Source of the DNA: Chelonoidis abingdonii
Taxonomy: Eukaryota > Chordata > Testudines > Testudinidae
Length of the DNA: 64,000 nucleotides
Assembly: GCF_003597395.2 (NCBI RefSeq)
Contig: NC_133773.1
Location: forward strand, 67,005,770-67,069,769
Reading direction: 5' to 3'
Shown: positions 11,403-24,680 of the stretch, in pieces
Layout of the letters: each line of letters begins with the position of its first letter
Numbering within the stretch: the stretch's first letter is position 1
The notes under the pieces: generated by a model
The model's database searches: none
Told to the model about the DNA's origin: nothing
Seen by the model: only the letters and a program-made list of their open reading frames with translations
Translations under genes and position numbers: made by a program

Positions 11403-12719
11403 ATATTACTCCTTCAATCCCCCCTTCTTCCCAGTCGCTGAACCTCTTCAAGCTTGCATCCTTCCTAAACAAAATATTGAAAACATATTTTACAGACATT
11501 TTATATCCCCTAAACTGCTTCTCTTCCTCCATCCAAATCCTAAACTTGGTGGTACAACCTCTGGGTATGCTTCTCTATTCCATGGTCAAGGAAGTCAGGG
11601 CAGGCTGCTGCATTCTGCTTCCGCTTTGAACATCATTATTTGTCAAAAGAGCATGTCACTGCAAAGCACAGACTGAGAAATGAGCCAAAAGCAGTGGCAG
11701 GACTGTACTGTGTTTTCATAGAAGAGGACCATGAGCAGCACTCACCAGTTTGGTGGAAATCGATATATTAACAAATGCAAATAAAAATATATGTATATAA
11801 CTTCATGTGCGTCTCCTCAGATTTGTTGCCTCCATTTTGTACTGTTAGTTCACCAACCTCTCCATGGAACTGTTTTGCATTGATTTTTCCCTTCTGTTTT
11901 CATTATTCACAGTCTATATTTCAAAGTCCTATGATGTAGTATTAATTCAACAAGTCTACTGCTTCCCTTAGCATTTAGGAAACATCAGTCAGTGCCCACC
12001 TTTAGCAGTGTTTTAATCAGTAAGTAAAATCCCAGCTTTTCCAGTCTTCCTGCATGTGATAGGTATCCAAACCCTTGTATTAATCTTCTGGTCATCTGGT
12101 CCTTTTTGCCTCGTTCTTTGGACACAATTTTACAAAGATGATCTAACAGGCCTCTTCTAGAGTACCACAATAATTTGATACATGTGCCCCATTTACATGC
12201 TATCTATTACTAGGTCAAATTTAATCCCTGGTGTAACTCAACTGAAGTCAAGAGAGTTACATCAGAGATAAATATGGCTTATTGTGGTGGCTCTTCAAAC
12301 TCCTTACAGTGAATGTATTGTTTCATGGGTCTGTCCACCATAACTCCTTTGTTTATCTTATGTGTCCTGAACAAATGTTCATTTGGTATATGCTTTCTCC
12401 AAATATTTTAGTGGTAATGTTTATACGGAAATTTACTAACCCTGTCTGACGAGTTATTTATCTTTTAGCATAATTTAAATTTAAAATATAAAGGTGGGAA
12501 ATGCTCATGTTCAAAGACTAGAAGATTTGGCAAGTCCTTGAGTCTTCTGGACTCATTCTGTTGACTTGCAAGCTTCTTTGCAGCTGTTATTAAAAAAAAT
12601 GTAAATGTCTTATATGCTCTGAAGCAGAAGACAATTTCAAACGCAGCTGAAACAAGTCTAGAACAGTGATACACTAAAAACTTGCACTTTATACCTCAAA
12701 TCACTATCAGATACTTAGA
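11403..12719. other. Unique sequence, no gene
   Basis: AT-rich DNA with no coherent coding region. Open frames such as 12,465-12,674 (minus) have no recognisable domain. Confidence 0.55.
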
Positions 12720-12785
12720 AAGGTGGGCATGGAACGGACCTCAGGAGGTCATCTTGTCTATCCCCCCTCTCCTCATGTACTATGT
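12720..12785 (-). repeat. CR1 LINE 3'-end fragment
   Basis: The word gacctcaggaggtcatcttgt, followed by a C-rich run, matches the reverse complement of the usual CR1 3' end. Only the terminal portion is present. Confidence 0.6.
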
Positions 12786-13195
12786 TCAAACAATGCCATT
12801 GTGCCTGTAGTCTCCTTTGCTGGTCTATTGATTTTTATGTCATTTTCAAAATTCAACACAAAATACCATTATCTCTCTCTTTTTACATGTACAACTGGAC
12901 ATACATTGAAATGTAAGATCAAAGTCCTAAACCCTATGATAATTCATTTAGCCTCCTTCATATTATACACTGAACAATACATATTTTCCCTCACAAATTG
13001 TGCTTGATCATGATCTTGTTGCTTCAGTGCTGATGGCTTTTATATTGTGTCGGCTACTCTTATGTAGTTAAGGTTTATAGTGCAATACTTTGTCAGCTCT
13101 CTTCATAAAACAAAAGTGGCTTCAGCACTGACTGCTCTCTCTGTTACCTTATCAAAAATTCCAACAGCTTAGTCAGCCGAGATTTATAATAAAAA

Positions 13196-13425
13196 ATAGT
13201 ACCTTGCACTTCTATAGAGCCTTTTACCTGAGGATCTGTAAGCACTTTACAAATGTAAACATAGAAGTCTTCTATGAGACAGATAAACGTTGTCTTAATT
13301 TTCTGCATAAAATTACGTCAAGCATGTTAAGTGACTGGCCTAGGTCACCGAGTGAGCCCATAGCAAATCTTGTCAAAAGAACCCAAATCTCCTGAATCCT
13401 AGTCCTGTGCATTAGACCATGCTTA
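13196..13425 (+). repeat. MIR-like ancient SINE
   Basis: The order of words is that of amniote MIR-type elements. A head with ctgaggatctgtaagcacttta is followed by a decayed middle, then aagtgactggcctaggtcacc, then a tail with aacccaaatctcctgaatcc and a final word like cattagacca. It is strongly diverged. Confidence 0.6.
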
Positions 13426-14609
13426 CTCCATTTCAAACCATAGTAGCTATTTTTAATTAGCTCATATTTCTTCATATGTTTTAATATCTATTTAATTTTA
13501 CACATGACCCACATTCTGTGTGTACAAGTTATTATAGGGGCATTCTCAGTTTATAGATAGATTATAGTCTCTCTTTCTATGTGTGCTATTTTTCTGTGGT
13601 TCTCAGCTAGTTGCTAAGCACTTGACAATTAAAAACAGTGACTCCACAGCTTATCAACTGCTACTGTGTCCATCCCTTGTTCTCTTATGGCTAAATACAG
13701 CATGTGATTTTATAAAGCACCCCATCTAACTATAACAGTCCGTCCTAATTAGAAACCATATTTATCTAATTTCTGCTCAGTAACTTCTGCCTACAAAGCT
13801 GTAGCTGTGTATTTTCCATGACTGACCTCATAGTACATCTGTCTCTTCTGTAAGATAAAATAAAAAGCCCCGTGCATTACACTGTAGAATACAAGGCTCT
13901 AAGGATATAGCGACACTGCAGCTGGGTATGTTGTTCTCAGCATGGTTAAACAGACACACACAAGTTCTGCTTGAGCTAGCATGGTAAAAATAGCTGCATA
14001 GCTTAGAGTAGCATGTGCAGTGGCTTGAGGTAGGTGCCCGAGTATGTACCCAGAGGGTCCTGGCCGGTTTGCACACAGGTGGTTAGCCCAAGCTACTGCT
14101 CATGCTACCACCAGATTCATGGCTATTTGTGTGTGCTAGCTCAAGAAGACGAAGGGTGTCTGTCTATACACGCTGGTAAACAAAGACTTCTGCCACCTGT
14201 ACTTTCCAGGTCTGTATCAACTAAAACACTGAGTCTTTTGAAAACTCATTTCAAATCAACTAGGTATATAAATAAATTGCAGGCCAAGTATTGCACATAT
14301 ATTTAATGTTGTGCGTTATTGTGACCCAGGTAACTCTTGGTGCCAACTGGCAAAGGGCACTGGATAGAGGTTACAGGAGTCTGCTGGGTCTGGTAGGTAC
14401 ATTCTAGTTCACCAGATGATGACATGTGAGGTCCCAAATGAAAGTTGGTGTCACACCAGTCATCAGTGAAATCCATGTACAGATGTTGTGTAAGGAGCTA
14501 TGTATTTATACTGAAAATATATTCTTAAAGTCTGTAGTTAGGTACTGGTCCCCAACAAAAGGTGAAAAATAGGTTCTGTTAGACAAGAAATGTTTATTTC
14601 TCTCTTTAT
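13426..14609. other. No gene; possible decayed repeat at 14,320-14,609
   Basis: Most of this interval looks unique. The last ~290 bases (gatgacatgtgaggtcccaa, gttggtgtcacaccagtcat) resemble an interspersed turtle repeat I have seen before, but I cannot define its ends or class. Confidence 0.4.
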
Positions 14610-15018
14610 ATGTACACATAGGCGCTGACTCCATGGGTGCCCTGGGGTTGGAGCAACCATGGGGAAAAAATAGTGCGTGCTGAGCACGTACCGGCAGCCC
14701 CTCTATCGGAACCTCCCCCAACCCCCAGTACCTCCTGCCTGCTGGCGGGCCCCACCAATCAGCGCCTCCTCACCCTCCCAGCCCTCACCGCCTGCCATGG
14801 ATCACCTGTTTTGTGGCATCAGGAGGTGCTGGAGGGGAGGGAACTGGAGTGAGGATGCAGCGCTCAGGGGAAGGGGGTAGAACTGGAGGTGGGGTGGGGG
14901 CAGAGCAGGGGTGGGAAGAAGCAAGGTGGTGGGGCCTTAGGGGAAATGGTTGGATCTGGGTGGAGGTGGGGGGGGGAACCCCCAGCTGATTAGAAACTCA
15001 GCATCGATGCATGTACAC
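14610..15018. mobile_element. GC-rich hAT-type MITE with perfect 8-bp TSD
   Basis: An 8-bp direct repeat ATGTACAC lies at 14,610-14,617 and again at 15,011-15,018. The element between them (14,618-15,010, 393 bp) has imperfect inverted ends (atAGGCGCTGACT and its counterpart AGTCAGCATCGAT with changes). It is GC-rich and purine-skewed, unlike its AT-rich surroundings. An 8-bp duplication is characteristic of hAT transposases. There is no transposase coding, so it is a non-autonomous copy. The short open frames inside (14,637-14,880) are compositional. Confidence 0.8.
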
Positions 15019-15651
15019 TGCGTATTATCTCATTCACAGTGGGTCTTCTTCCACTAGTCTGAATTGTATGCAAATAAAGCATTGTAAGACCTTCAGAAAG
15101 AAACTAACAGGAAGAAAAAAACATAATGGGAAGAGAACCTTATCCTGAGATGCACTTCAAAGTTTTGCTCTATTGTGTTTGGGGAGAAAAGACACCCCAG
15201 GATCCATCACATAACAAGGAAAAAGCAAATTTGCTTCATAAAAGCAGGCTCTCAACAAGACTGCTTCATGCTAAGGGCAGGTAGTGGTAAGTACCTCCCA
15301 ACCCTGGCTGCCACATTATACTTTGACAATGAGTCACTGGACCTTCAAAGTAATTTTTGTCACCTATAATTGAAATTCAACACCATACTTGAAATGGCAG
15401 GGGAAAATGGTCTATTCCAAGGTATATTCTAGAAGGAAGCACTGGGGAATGGAGGGTATACTCCTCTTCTAGTGGATCAAGTTCCTTCACAAATACTGCA
15501 TGTGCCTGCAAGCCATTGAGTTATCTGGGAATAATTTCTAGTACATTGTTGTATAGTATGAAAATATTCCACCTGGCTATCTGGGTAGTTGGAAAATAAT
15601 TCCTATGCTCACCAGTGCAGAAGAAAGCAATTCATTAATTAATTAAACCTT
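15019..15651. other. Unique sequence, no gene
   Basis: No domain-bearing frame and no recognisable repeat ends in this interval. Confidence 0.5.
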
Positions 15652-15890
15652 GAAACATCTGATGAAGTTGAAATATAAAAGGTAAACTGAGGCACAGATG
15701 GATAAACAGAGAATGATTGAATAATTTTGCCTAAGGTCACAAAGTCAGTAGCAGAGATGGATATAATAAATGTCTATCAGGGATGGTCTAGACAGTATTT
15801 GGTCCTGCCATGAGGGCAGGAGACTGGACTCAATGACCTCTGAGGTCCCTTCCAGTCCTAGAGTCTATGAATCTATGATATAGATCCCAG
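15652..15890 (+). repeat. MIR-like core followed by CR1-type 3' tail
   Basis: The first half (aaactgaggcacagatgg, then gcctaaggtcacaaagtcag) is the conserved MIR-type segment. The second half (ggatggtctagacagtattt, then gacctctgaggtcccttcca, ending with repeats of tctatga) is a typical CR1 3' end on the plus strand. Either two fragments lie side by side, or the second inserted into or next to the first. Confidence 0.65.
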
Positions 15891-16749
15891 TAATTCTCTT
15901 TCCTAGATCTGTACTATTGCATCAGTAATAAGTAATTAACCATCATACACTAAAACTGATTTCATATGCCGTTTATGATTTTGAGTTGTAAATAACCATA
16001 GGTACAATTTTGACAGCACAAATATTACAGTTACATTGTATTTTCCTAATGCGCTTAGCCTTATTGTACTTGCAAATCACAAATCAAGACAAAAATGTTC
16101 AAACTCATCTGAAGTTAGGCACTTCAAATCCTTGCATGCATATAAATAAATTTAGTCTGACTTTCAGAGGTGGTGAGCACTCAATTCCCAGTAAAGTCAT
16201 GGGAAATATGGGTAGTCATCACCCATGAAAATCAGAGCTATAATTTGAAGTTTAAAGTGATGAACACTTCTTATTTTAAAGGCCTTTTCCTTCTCAGAAG
16301 GTGCTTCACAGCAATTGTGCAGAGAGCAAATTTATATTAGGGAGGTCTTTCACTAGTCTCTAGGGCTACTTGAAATCTTTCCTATGTGCTGCTTTTTCTG
16401 CCTTTGCAGCCTTCTCCGAAACCCTATATTGTCTGCATATCTTCTCTATTTCTTTGTCCTTTTCTCTGTATCTTGAATACCCCTCAAGAGTTATGCCTGT
16501 GACTTGCACTTTTCCTTTTTTGCTTTCAGAGTTTTATGCTCCGCAATCGTGCTCATGTTCCAGATGCAGTTCATGCATCTTTCTTCCATCCTCTTCAATG
16601 GCCCACTGTGGAAGAACCAGACCATTACAGGTGATGCCTATCAGGGACTCTCATGGACAGATACTGAAAACACATGAACAAGCCAGATGATAGAAAGAAT
16701 ATTTCCATTGCATATTAAGCTGTCCAGAGTGGACAATCAGACACAGATG
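15891..16749. other. No gene; small inverted-repeat remnant near 16,160-16,240
   Basis: Around 16,160-16,240 the words tttcagaggtggtgagcac and catgaaaatcagag are inverse to each other, which suggests a short foldback repeat. The remainder shows nothing. The plus-strand frame 16,370-16,690 is Cys/Ser-rich without a recognisable domain. Confidence 0.4.
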
Positions 16750-17500
16750 CAAGAAAAAATGTAAATACAGAATTAGAAATAGAAGGAAGACCAATAACAC
16801 CCCATGAAATTAAGGCAGCCATCAAAGTTTTCAAACAGGTGAACACTCTTGTGGCTGACAGAAGTCAAATAGAGGCACTGAAGGTGGTGGGGAGTGGCAG
16901 GAATTCTGAATGAGCAGCTAACAAAACTTTAATGAAATATATGTAAAAGAAGTGCCACGAACCTGAAAAAGTGGCATCATGGCACAAACTGGAGAGACAT
17001 TGTGCTGCTATCAGTCCAGGGAAGCAGCATTATGCTGAACAGAATAAAGAAGGCAGTGGATGAAATATTACAAGAACAACAGGCTGGGTTCCATCCAAGT
17101 AGTCCATGTTGTGAACAGATATTCACTTTTTGACCGATCATTGAAAAAACTAATGCTACAGCTTAAAACCAATCTTAATCTACTTTACTGATTTTGAGAA
17201 AGCATTTGACAGTATCCATACAAGGATCTTGTGGAGTATTGCTAGAAGCTATGGGACAAGTTGATCAACATAGAAAGGAATTTATATGTTGGAAGTAGAT
17301 GCACAGTAAAACTGGGTACAGGCCTGTGTGAGTGGCTTGATATTGTGACTGGAGATAGGTGACGTTCACCAATTCTCTTTGCATAGCAATAGACTTGGCG
17401 ATGAAACTGACAACAAAAGAGCATCATGGCTGATGTAAAATGGGATAGTGGACATGAGTGACAATAACCTTAACTTTGCCAACAAAATTGCTTTACTCAG
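16750..17500 (+). pseudogene. Decayed LINE reverse transcriptase
   Basis: Plus-strand translation in changing frames gives the order of blocks of a non-LTR retrotransposon RT. There is a PTHEIKAAIK word near 16,795. Then comes a block near 17,000-17,090 with LSVQGSS, LNRIKKAVDEIL and QQAGFHPS. A clear motif-A region DFEKAFDSIH follows at about 17,190-17,220. The usual Phe-Ala-Asp-Asp catalytic block appears near 17,474 as FANKIALLS, so both aspartates are lost. Several stops and frameshifts interrupt it. The role would have been target-primed reverse transcription. I cannot assign the clade (RTE-, I- or Jockey-like are possible), and no endonuclease domain is visible upstream. Confidence 0.65.
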
Positions 17501-17970
17501 TATAGCATGGAACAGTATGATTGGATACAAGTATAATCATAAGACAGAGTACTCTTTCAGGAACTGGCAAGTAATTTCTGTCTCCTCAGCAGCAGCCCCC
17601 TTCCTAATGCACTGTCCTCTTCACAAGAGTTTTTAAAAATTGAGTACAGCTGTTTGGCATTTTCCCAGGAACTTGTGATAAAAGTCCTTTGGGTCCTATC
17701 TTCCCACTTCCACTGCAGGTGCTGCCTCCCATTGTTAGGGAAACTGAGACAAAGAATAATCAATGTCAACTCCATGAGGCCCTGTGTCCCAAAATATTTG
17801 TATTTCCCATTACTATAAGCAAGACCATTTCCCTAGCTTACCTGAATGACAGGAAAGTGGTCTACCTGTAAACACTTACAATTTTGTGAGCACTAACAAT
17901 GAACAATGTTTGCAATGTGATTTTAAAACCGAAATGAAGTGACATAGGATGTGCATGACTCGGAAGGGAC

Positions 17971-18165
17971 TGTAGTGTTGTTATAGTCATGTTGGTTCCA
18001 GGATATGACAGAGACAAAATGAGTGAGATAATATGTTTTATTGGGCCAGTTTCTGTTTGTGAAAGAGACAAGGTTTTGAATGAGAGAGAGAGAGCGCGCA
18101 AGTTCCATAGAGCTTGAAAGCTTGTTTCTTTCACTAACAGAAGTTGGTTCAATAAAACATAAGAC
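17971..18165. mobile_element. Penelope-like foldback fragment
   Basis: The left part (catgttggttccaggatatg, gagtgagataatatg) is the same family as the insertion at 41,383. It is palindromic. The arm at 18,033-18,076 (ttttattgggccagtttctg) pairs with 18,118-18,160 (cttgtttctttcactaacag). A GA-rich spacer lies between them. Penelope-like elements are known for inverted or complex terminal repeats. No coding survives here. Confidence 0.6.
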
Positions 18166-21100
18166 CTCAGCCCCCCTTTTCTCTTGGAGGGGATTAACAT
18201 TTGACAGCACAATGGATTGTTGGAGGATTTGTTTTTTTAAAACAAGGCTTTTGGTACAAATCACTTAGAAGTGTGTGGTTATCATCACTTTTTAAAAAAT
18301 AGGCTGGTGTTAATGCAGTCCTATTTAGGATGAATGCCAAAGCTATCAAAACATCTGTCTTTATCTTGAAAAAAGAATAGAGAATGCCCAAAACACTACA
18401 GCCAACAAAGGATCAGAAATTCACATTTTATTAAGATAGGAAAGTCGTATTTTTAAGTATTAAAGATGATCACAAAGAACTGAATATTATACTAATTCAG
18501 CTCAGTGCTTCAGACACCCGCTGGAGTGCATGGTAACAATACTCAGGGTAACACATGCATAAGGTAAGACTGCATTCATTACTTCCTTTGGAACAGAGAT
18601 TTTTTTCCATATAATGGTGAGTGTTTTGTGCTTTGTACCATGCAAAATATACCCCAATGCTACTGGCCATGAAGCGTCAGGCTCTTTAATTGGACGGGGT
18701 TCGGGCAGTGTGTATTAGCTCAATCTTGCATGAACCCATTGACTTGAAATCTAAAGTTAGGTGGAAAACAGTCACCTGAAATATTCAAAATATATTTTCA
18801 AGTCAGATTGAAGCACTCTTTCTCTGTAGAATTTATGAGTCAGCTTTATGTTTGTAAAGTACTTTCAAAAAGACCCATCTCAATAAGGAAATGGTTCATG
18901 GTAGTGGAACCAGGCTAGAGCAGGCCTACTGTCACCTAATAATTTAGAGCAGAGACATTCTCCGCCCCCAGGAGTCAGTCTGGCTACTCAGGTTGTGAGC
19001 TGGTAAGAGGGTTATCGTCTGTATGGTGTTTGCTATTCTGAGGCAACTCAGTTTTGTCTCTCCATTATGTCCTCATCACTGATACAGTGGAGTGAAGGTT
19101 CAAAGCTTTACCTGGATAAGAAAGTTGGTAGGTTGGAAAAATAACCCTGGATTCTGAAGAAAAGGGTGTGGCCTTCGTTTGTAACACAAGTTCACAATGT
19201 ATGTTACCAAGAACATTTCTTTTCCATTTGCACCAGATAATTATTTATGCTTTTGAAACCTCAGTGGTAGACTGATGTGATATATGGAATGCTAGCCTAC
19301 ACCTAGAAATCATTCACAAGCAGAAACTAGCATACAGTTTCTGTTATTGAAGAGATTTTCACATCAAGGGCTCCCTACACTGCACTGGCTGAGTTTAATT
19401 CAAAATATTTATTTTGACCTTTAATTATGTAAATAGGTTGGGGCCATTATGTGGAGCTTAGGGAGTGCCTGAAGCACTGGCTCTAGTGTCTAGTTCTGCA
19501 AGCAAAGCTCACAGAGAGACAGACAGAATTAGCCACACTAGGAGCAGAGCAAATATTTCACCCTAGGCATTAGCATAGAGGTCATGCACCTCTGTTAACT
19601 CTGGAGCTGACACCTTCCAGAGATACACCAGGAGTAGGATAACTCCTCATCATCCCTTACTCAAGTGTGTCTCATAGACTTCTTAGTTTGGTTTTGCTGT
19701 TTATAGGCATGCAAGGAATCCTGGTTACAAATCAGCAGAATAACGTTTCTGTGTCTGTTTCCATGACACAAATAAGGCAATGAGAGTAGTTTCCAAGATC
19801 TGTTGGTTGTTTTTTTTGCACTAGCTAGAGAGTTTTAATTGCATAAATCATTCACAGCTTGCCACTCTGATTTAGTAAAATCAGCATTTACTCATAAAAC
19901 AATGCAGAGAAGGAAATCTATTAATTTGTTAGTGTTTTTGAAAACCTAGACAAATTAGGCAACATCCTATCTCCACAGAATGTGAAGTTATAAATTGTGT
20001 GTAGAAAGGAAAAATAAAAGTGGGACTATCACAGACAAGAAATATATCATAAGGATGCTGTGCACACTGTTGGAAACAAAGCTGTTTTGGTATTTCTGTC
20101 CTCAGCCACTAATCTCTAGGGATTATCACAGTTTTAGAATGATTCTTTTGTCTGGATATACCAGTATAAAGAAGTGGTGTTTTCCTTCTGCCTTTTTCCA
20201 TCCATGTATTCAACGATAATGCCCTTAATGTTATTGCATGGGTACCAGTACTATAAAAGGTGTAATGGGTAATGATGTCACTGCACATATACCAAAGAGA
20301 CACAAGCAAAAATTTCCTAACTTGGCAGCCTAATATCAGGATGTCCTAGAAATATACTGACAGGAACAGCCTTCCAGGGACCATTCTCTCAGTTGGGGAT
20401 TGCCAGAGTGCAAGGCACTTTGCCCATACCTTCTCCTATTTGTAACCTAGCAGTTGAAGCATAGGAATGGGTGACCGCGATACCACACAGGGATTCCCCG
20501 ATGTCATGGAAATCCCTGTCTGCCTTATTAGTGCATCTCTGGGGCTTTTCTGTGTTGTCTGAGCCTCAAAAAATGGCTGGACTGGGAGACCTGTGGATCT
20601 GGCTGTTTATTTTTAAAAAAAGTTTCTCATTAGGTGAAATTTCAAAACCATGACTGCAGGAAAGGAGTTGCCACTTTTTCTAAAATTAATCTGCATGCTA
20701 TTATCTGAGTTGTTTCTGACTTTGGTGGTGGCACAGAGAATCTTTATTTTCAGTTGCTTAAAGAGGAAATTCATATGCAGTGCTTCTAGCTCAGAATTAT
20801 CTGCTAATGCACATTCAAAGCCATTTTCCTGTATTGCAGCAACATTTGTTAGCAGCACCAGTTACCATGACGGACACATAATGTCAGCTGAGATTTCTAG
20901 ACAACAGCTCGTTGCTATGGTTAACTTCAACAAGAATGTCATGCCAGATGACAAGGCATAAAGTAAATCTGAATTATGACATTTCTGCCTGTAAGATCTT
21001 GGCTCCTATGTATGCTGCAGCAACTTTGATCTTCACAGCTTCACCCATATCTTGCAGAACATGTTGAAATTCTATAAGCATGTAGCGAAGTGCACTCACA

Positions 21101-22785
21101 CTTTTCTACCTAGATTTAATAGAGAATATAGAAAAATGACTAGAATGGAGTCTTTTCTAATGAAGTCTCCTGTGTAATATGAAGACAGAACAGGGGCTGC
21201 CAGCTGGCCAGAAAAAGCTATAGAATGAGACAGGTGTGGCTAAATAATGTGATATGTCATTTTCGTCTAATCATAAGTGGTGGCTTGCAAGCAGCAGGGA
21301 TGTATAAGAATAGCATGGCACAGTATTTAGACCAACAACATAACAGAACAGAGGGGATATCTTTTTAAAAAAAAATATGCCAATCATTATTTATATACTC
21401 AAATTTTAGAAATTTTCATGAGGAGAACATCTCATCCACCCTTTTCTACCCACTCCATATTCTTTTCACCTTGTCCAGATAAAATAGTGAGTTTTTTAAT
21501 TGTAAAGATAGTGGGATGGTTGGACACTTAAAAAGATCATCCTCTATTTCTGTGAAAAAGGAGCAACAAACTTCTACTTAGATTTTGGGTGATTTATAAA
21601 GTGATTCTGGATGATCCGTAACCCTTTTGGATTTGCATGTTTGGAACAGTTCATTAAAGCTTTGTGATTCAAAATTCCACTTCTCTGCCTGAACAAATCA
21701 TCTTTACCTTCAGTTGATTATCCTTCTAAGTCTATTAGGGGAGTCTTTGCTGGGCTCTCTACTGCGCTCAGATTTTTGTGATATCAGGATCCTTTGCAGG
21801 ATCAGAGGCTCAACAAATTCCGAAGAATGCAGAAGCTGTAAGATTTGATAAACAATAGCCAGTGCAAATACAGAACAATCAGCTAGACTTGCTAGGCTAC
21901 TGAAATGGGGTAGGTAAAGGGGTTTATTGTCAATTTTACACAGAAATATACAGCTGGGGGGCTATGGAGGATAGAAGGAAGGGGTAGAAGAGATAAAAAG
22001 GTGTCATTAGGTGCAACTTGGAGAAGTTAGATACTTAGACTAGGTATTAGAGTTGCAGGAGAGAAAAGCTGGCACAGCTGGGTGGAGGATGAGCTACAGC
22101 AAAGCATGAGAGGGAAAAGAACTCATGTTAGTATAATCACCTAAGCTCTTTGATGCTGAGCTGTCATCAGACTCTGAATGCCCATGCTCTAAGTAAATAT
22201 CACACAACATGATAGAAACACAGTAACCAATTAAAAGGTGTTTGGGAGGGTTTAAATTTGAGACCCACTTAGTACAGATTATAAAAATAGACTTGAGAAG
22301 CAATGTTCAGAGCTGTATCCAAGCTTCCCAAGAATTTGTGAGGAAGGTAGAAGTTATCTGATTCTAGGTGTACGTTCACAAGCCAAATCAAACACTGATT
22401 TAATGGATCAAATTAGAAACCCATGTAAAAAACAAGAGTGCTATTTTTGCTGAACTTGTCTACAAGTGTTGAAGGAAAAATGTGGATGCAGAAACAATGA
22501 GACAAAGAAAATCTAGAGATGACAAGATCAATCCCATCACCTACCCTGTCCTTATCATTTCATTTTACTATCCTCATTCATTTAAAATTTGTTTTGAACC
22601 AAGGCAAGCTTACAAAACTACAGTAGCTAATAAACAAGCGGATATGAACTACAAGGTTATGGTACAGCTCTTCTTACAAATGTTCTCAATGTTTGTGACT
22701 CTTCAGATTTTTGGTTCTGGTTTAGGGCCCATCTTTAAATAAGATACTGTTTATTGTTCAAGATTCCAGTTTAAGCATCAAGGTG
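18166..22785. other. Long unique AT-rich stretch, no gene
   Basis: I find no supported exon, RNA gene or element end. Plus-strand 20,650-20,961 is the longest clean frame (103 codons), but it has no domain and no conserved context. Confidence 0.5.
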
Positions 22786-22850
22786 CCTCCACCTCTCTCT
22801 CTCTCTCAGTATGGCATTTAAGGTGCCCCTCTCTCTCTCTCTCTCTCTCA
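22786..22850. repeat. (CT)n tracts in a tandemly duplicated short unit
   Basis: Two neighbouring units each start with aaggtgcc and run into a (CT)n tract, at about 22,780-22,808 and 22,820-22,850. The microsatellite and its leader were duplicated together. Confidence 0.7.
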
Positions 22851-22954
22851 CTAAGGGATTCAAGCACATGCTTAAGTCCCACTGAAGTCAATATTTGACA
22901 TTAAGCACATATACTATAGATTTGGAGGCTCATGTGTTCACAGTATCTAGAGGT

Positions 22955-23056
22955 CTTAGAAGCTAAGTCAATGGGAGCTAAATTGCTTTTACGCTTCTGA
23001 GAATGGAACTTAGGCTTCTTAAGTCACTTACGTACTTTTGAAAATTTTACCCTATG
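22955..23056. repeat. Small foldback repeat fragment
   Basis: Contains cttaggcttcttaagtcact and acttttgaaaattttaccc, with an opposed aagctaagtcaatgggagct. The same words occur at 30,021-30,120. It is a diverged copy of a short palindromic repeat family. Confidence 0.45.
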
Positions 23057-24592
23057 ATGTCTAGTTATTGAAGCACATTTGGGGCTCCAATTAGACATGG
23101 GTAAACTCATTCAGACTAACTGGAGCAAATGCAAACCACATACCAAAGACAAATTTATACAGGTTCAAAACTGGTTGTCTAGGTTTTACTTTTTGCAATT
23201 ACTATTATTTCTTGGGTTCATTAATCTCTAGTTCTAGTTGATCCATTAGCAGGAAATACCTGAGTAAACTCAAAGGAGAGAGCCTGTTCTAAGAATGTTC
23301 AGCTAAATTTTGCTTACCAAAGAGGTTTGGATAATTAAATGAGGTTCAAACAAACATTCAAAATGCAGCAGTTTTACTAAATAAGACCATCAAACCTTCT
23401 AAAGTTAGACCACCACAAAATTTCCCTGGCATTTACTGCAGCCTGCTGGCTTGTATATTTTAGACCCATCCTAGTGGTAATATTGATATGTACTTCAGAC
23501 AGCATTTTAAAATGAAAAAGTCAGGAGCGCTGTTCTGTTTCTTGGGAGTGCAAAAGAAATAAATGGATAAGACAGAACTGAATATTACATATTAAAGTAA
23601 ACAGCAGACAACACAGAGATTTGCACAGAGAACACAGAGAAGAGCCTGTTCTAATATTGATTTTGTTTTATTTATTTATTTTCTGTGTGCTTCAAGCAGT
23701 GAGTTTTTATCCCAATGCAAACAGAGTCCATCCTAGGATGATATATTTTATTGAAAAGATTTTTTTGTATTTCCTTCTGCCTCTGCAAGCCATCTATAAA
23801 GCAAACTGAAATCTAACAGAATGCAGAAAGCAAACTACAGTACTGGGAGAGGACCAGGGACATGTTTTAACTTTTTACAGGGAGCAGCAGCTCTTTCCCC
23901 CCCAGAGTTCTTTCTTTATTCTCCATAACCCTCTCTCCTGGACACAAGGGCTTGCAAAAATAATGATCCCTCAAAGAAGCTGCCCATGGAGCAAGATATA
24001 AATCAACATAAATAGGGGTGACCGTTATCTCTCCCATTGTGTTCTTTGCTTAATTGTTTTATCTGTCATGCTCTGCTTGTCTTTTTGTCCACCAAAACTA
24101 GTGGCGGTCATGCATTTCTCACTAGGCTAAAAGTATTAATGACAATTATCTATGTCTAGGGGACATGAAGATTATTGTGCATATGTTCTTTCTATGGCAG
24201 CAGCGAGATGTAAAAGATATTAAATTATCACTGGTCATCTAAAATAGTACTGTTCAAATAGTGCTACATTGAAGCTGACTAGGGAACTTTTACTGTGCAC
24301 CAGCAGCGTCTACCCAGATCAGCTAGTGCCCAACACAGTAATGCATTTTAGAAGTCACATCCCCATAGTGCACGCTGTCACTATATTATATTGAAAAGTA
24401 TCCAGACCTCAAACCTTAAAAAATAAGAATTAACTATCAAACTGATCCTCAAGCCAAATGTGCAGTTTTTACAGGATTGGATAAGCAATTCATCCTTTCT
24501 GTATCACAATCTACCAACAGGCTTCCCAGTGACTTCCAGCATCACTTCTAGTTCATGACTTCCCCACACACAGCACATATACATGAATATAT
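23057..24592. other. Unique sequence, no gene
   Basis: Nothing supportable apart from AT-rich unique DNA. Confidence 0.5.
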
Positions 24593-24610
24593 GAGAGAGA
24601 GAGAGAGAGA
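24593..24610. repeat. (GA)9 microsatellite
   Basis: Perfect GA dinucleotide run. Confidence 0.9.
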
Positions 24611-24680
24611 TCCTATAACAAATGGATCTTCTGTCTTTTTCTGAGCCTGGGACTGTTTTTTCTTTTCAAAATGTATGTTC

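Noticed and set aside
20650..20961. 103-codon plus-strand frame with a hydrophobic start that could pass as a signal peptide
   Set aside because: Isolated, no family resemblance, and within the length expected by chance.
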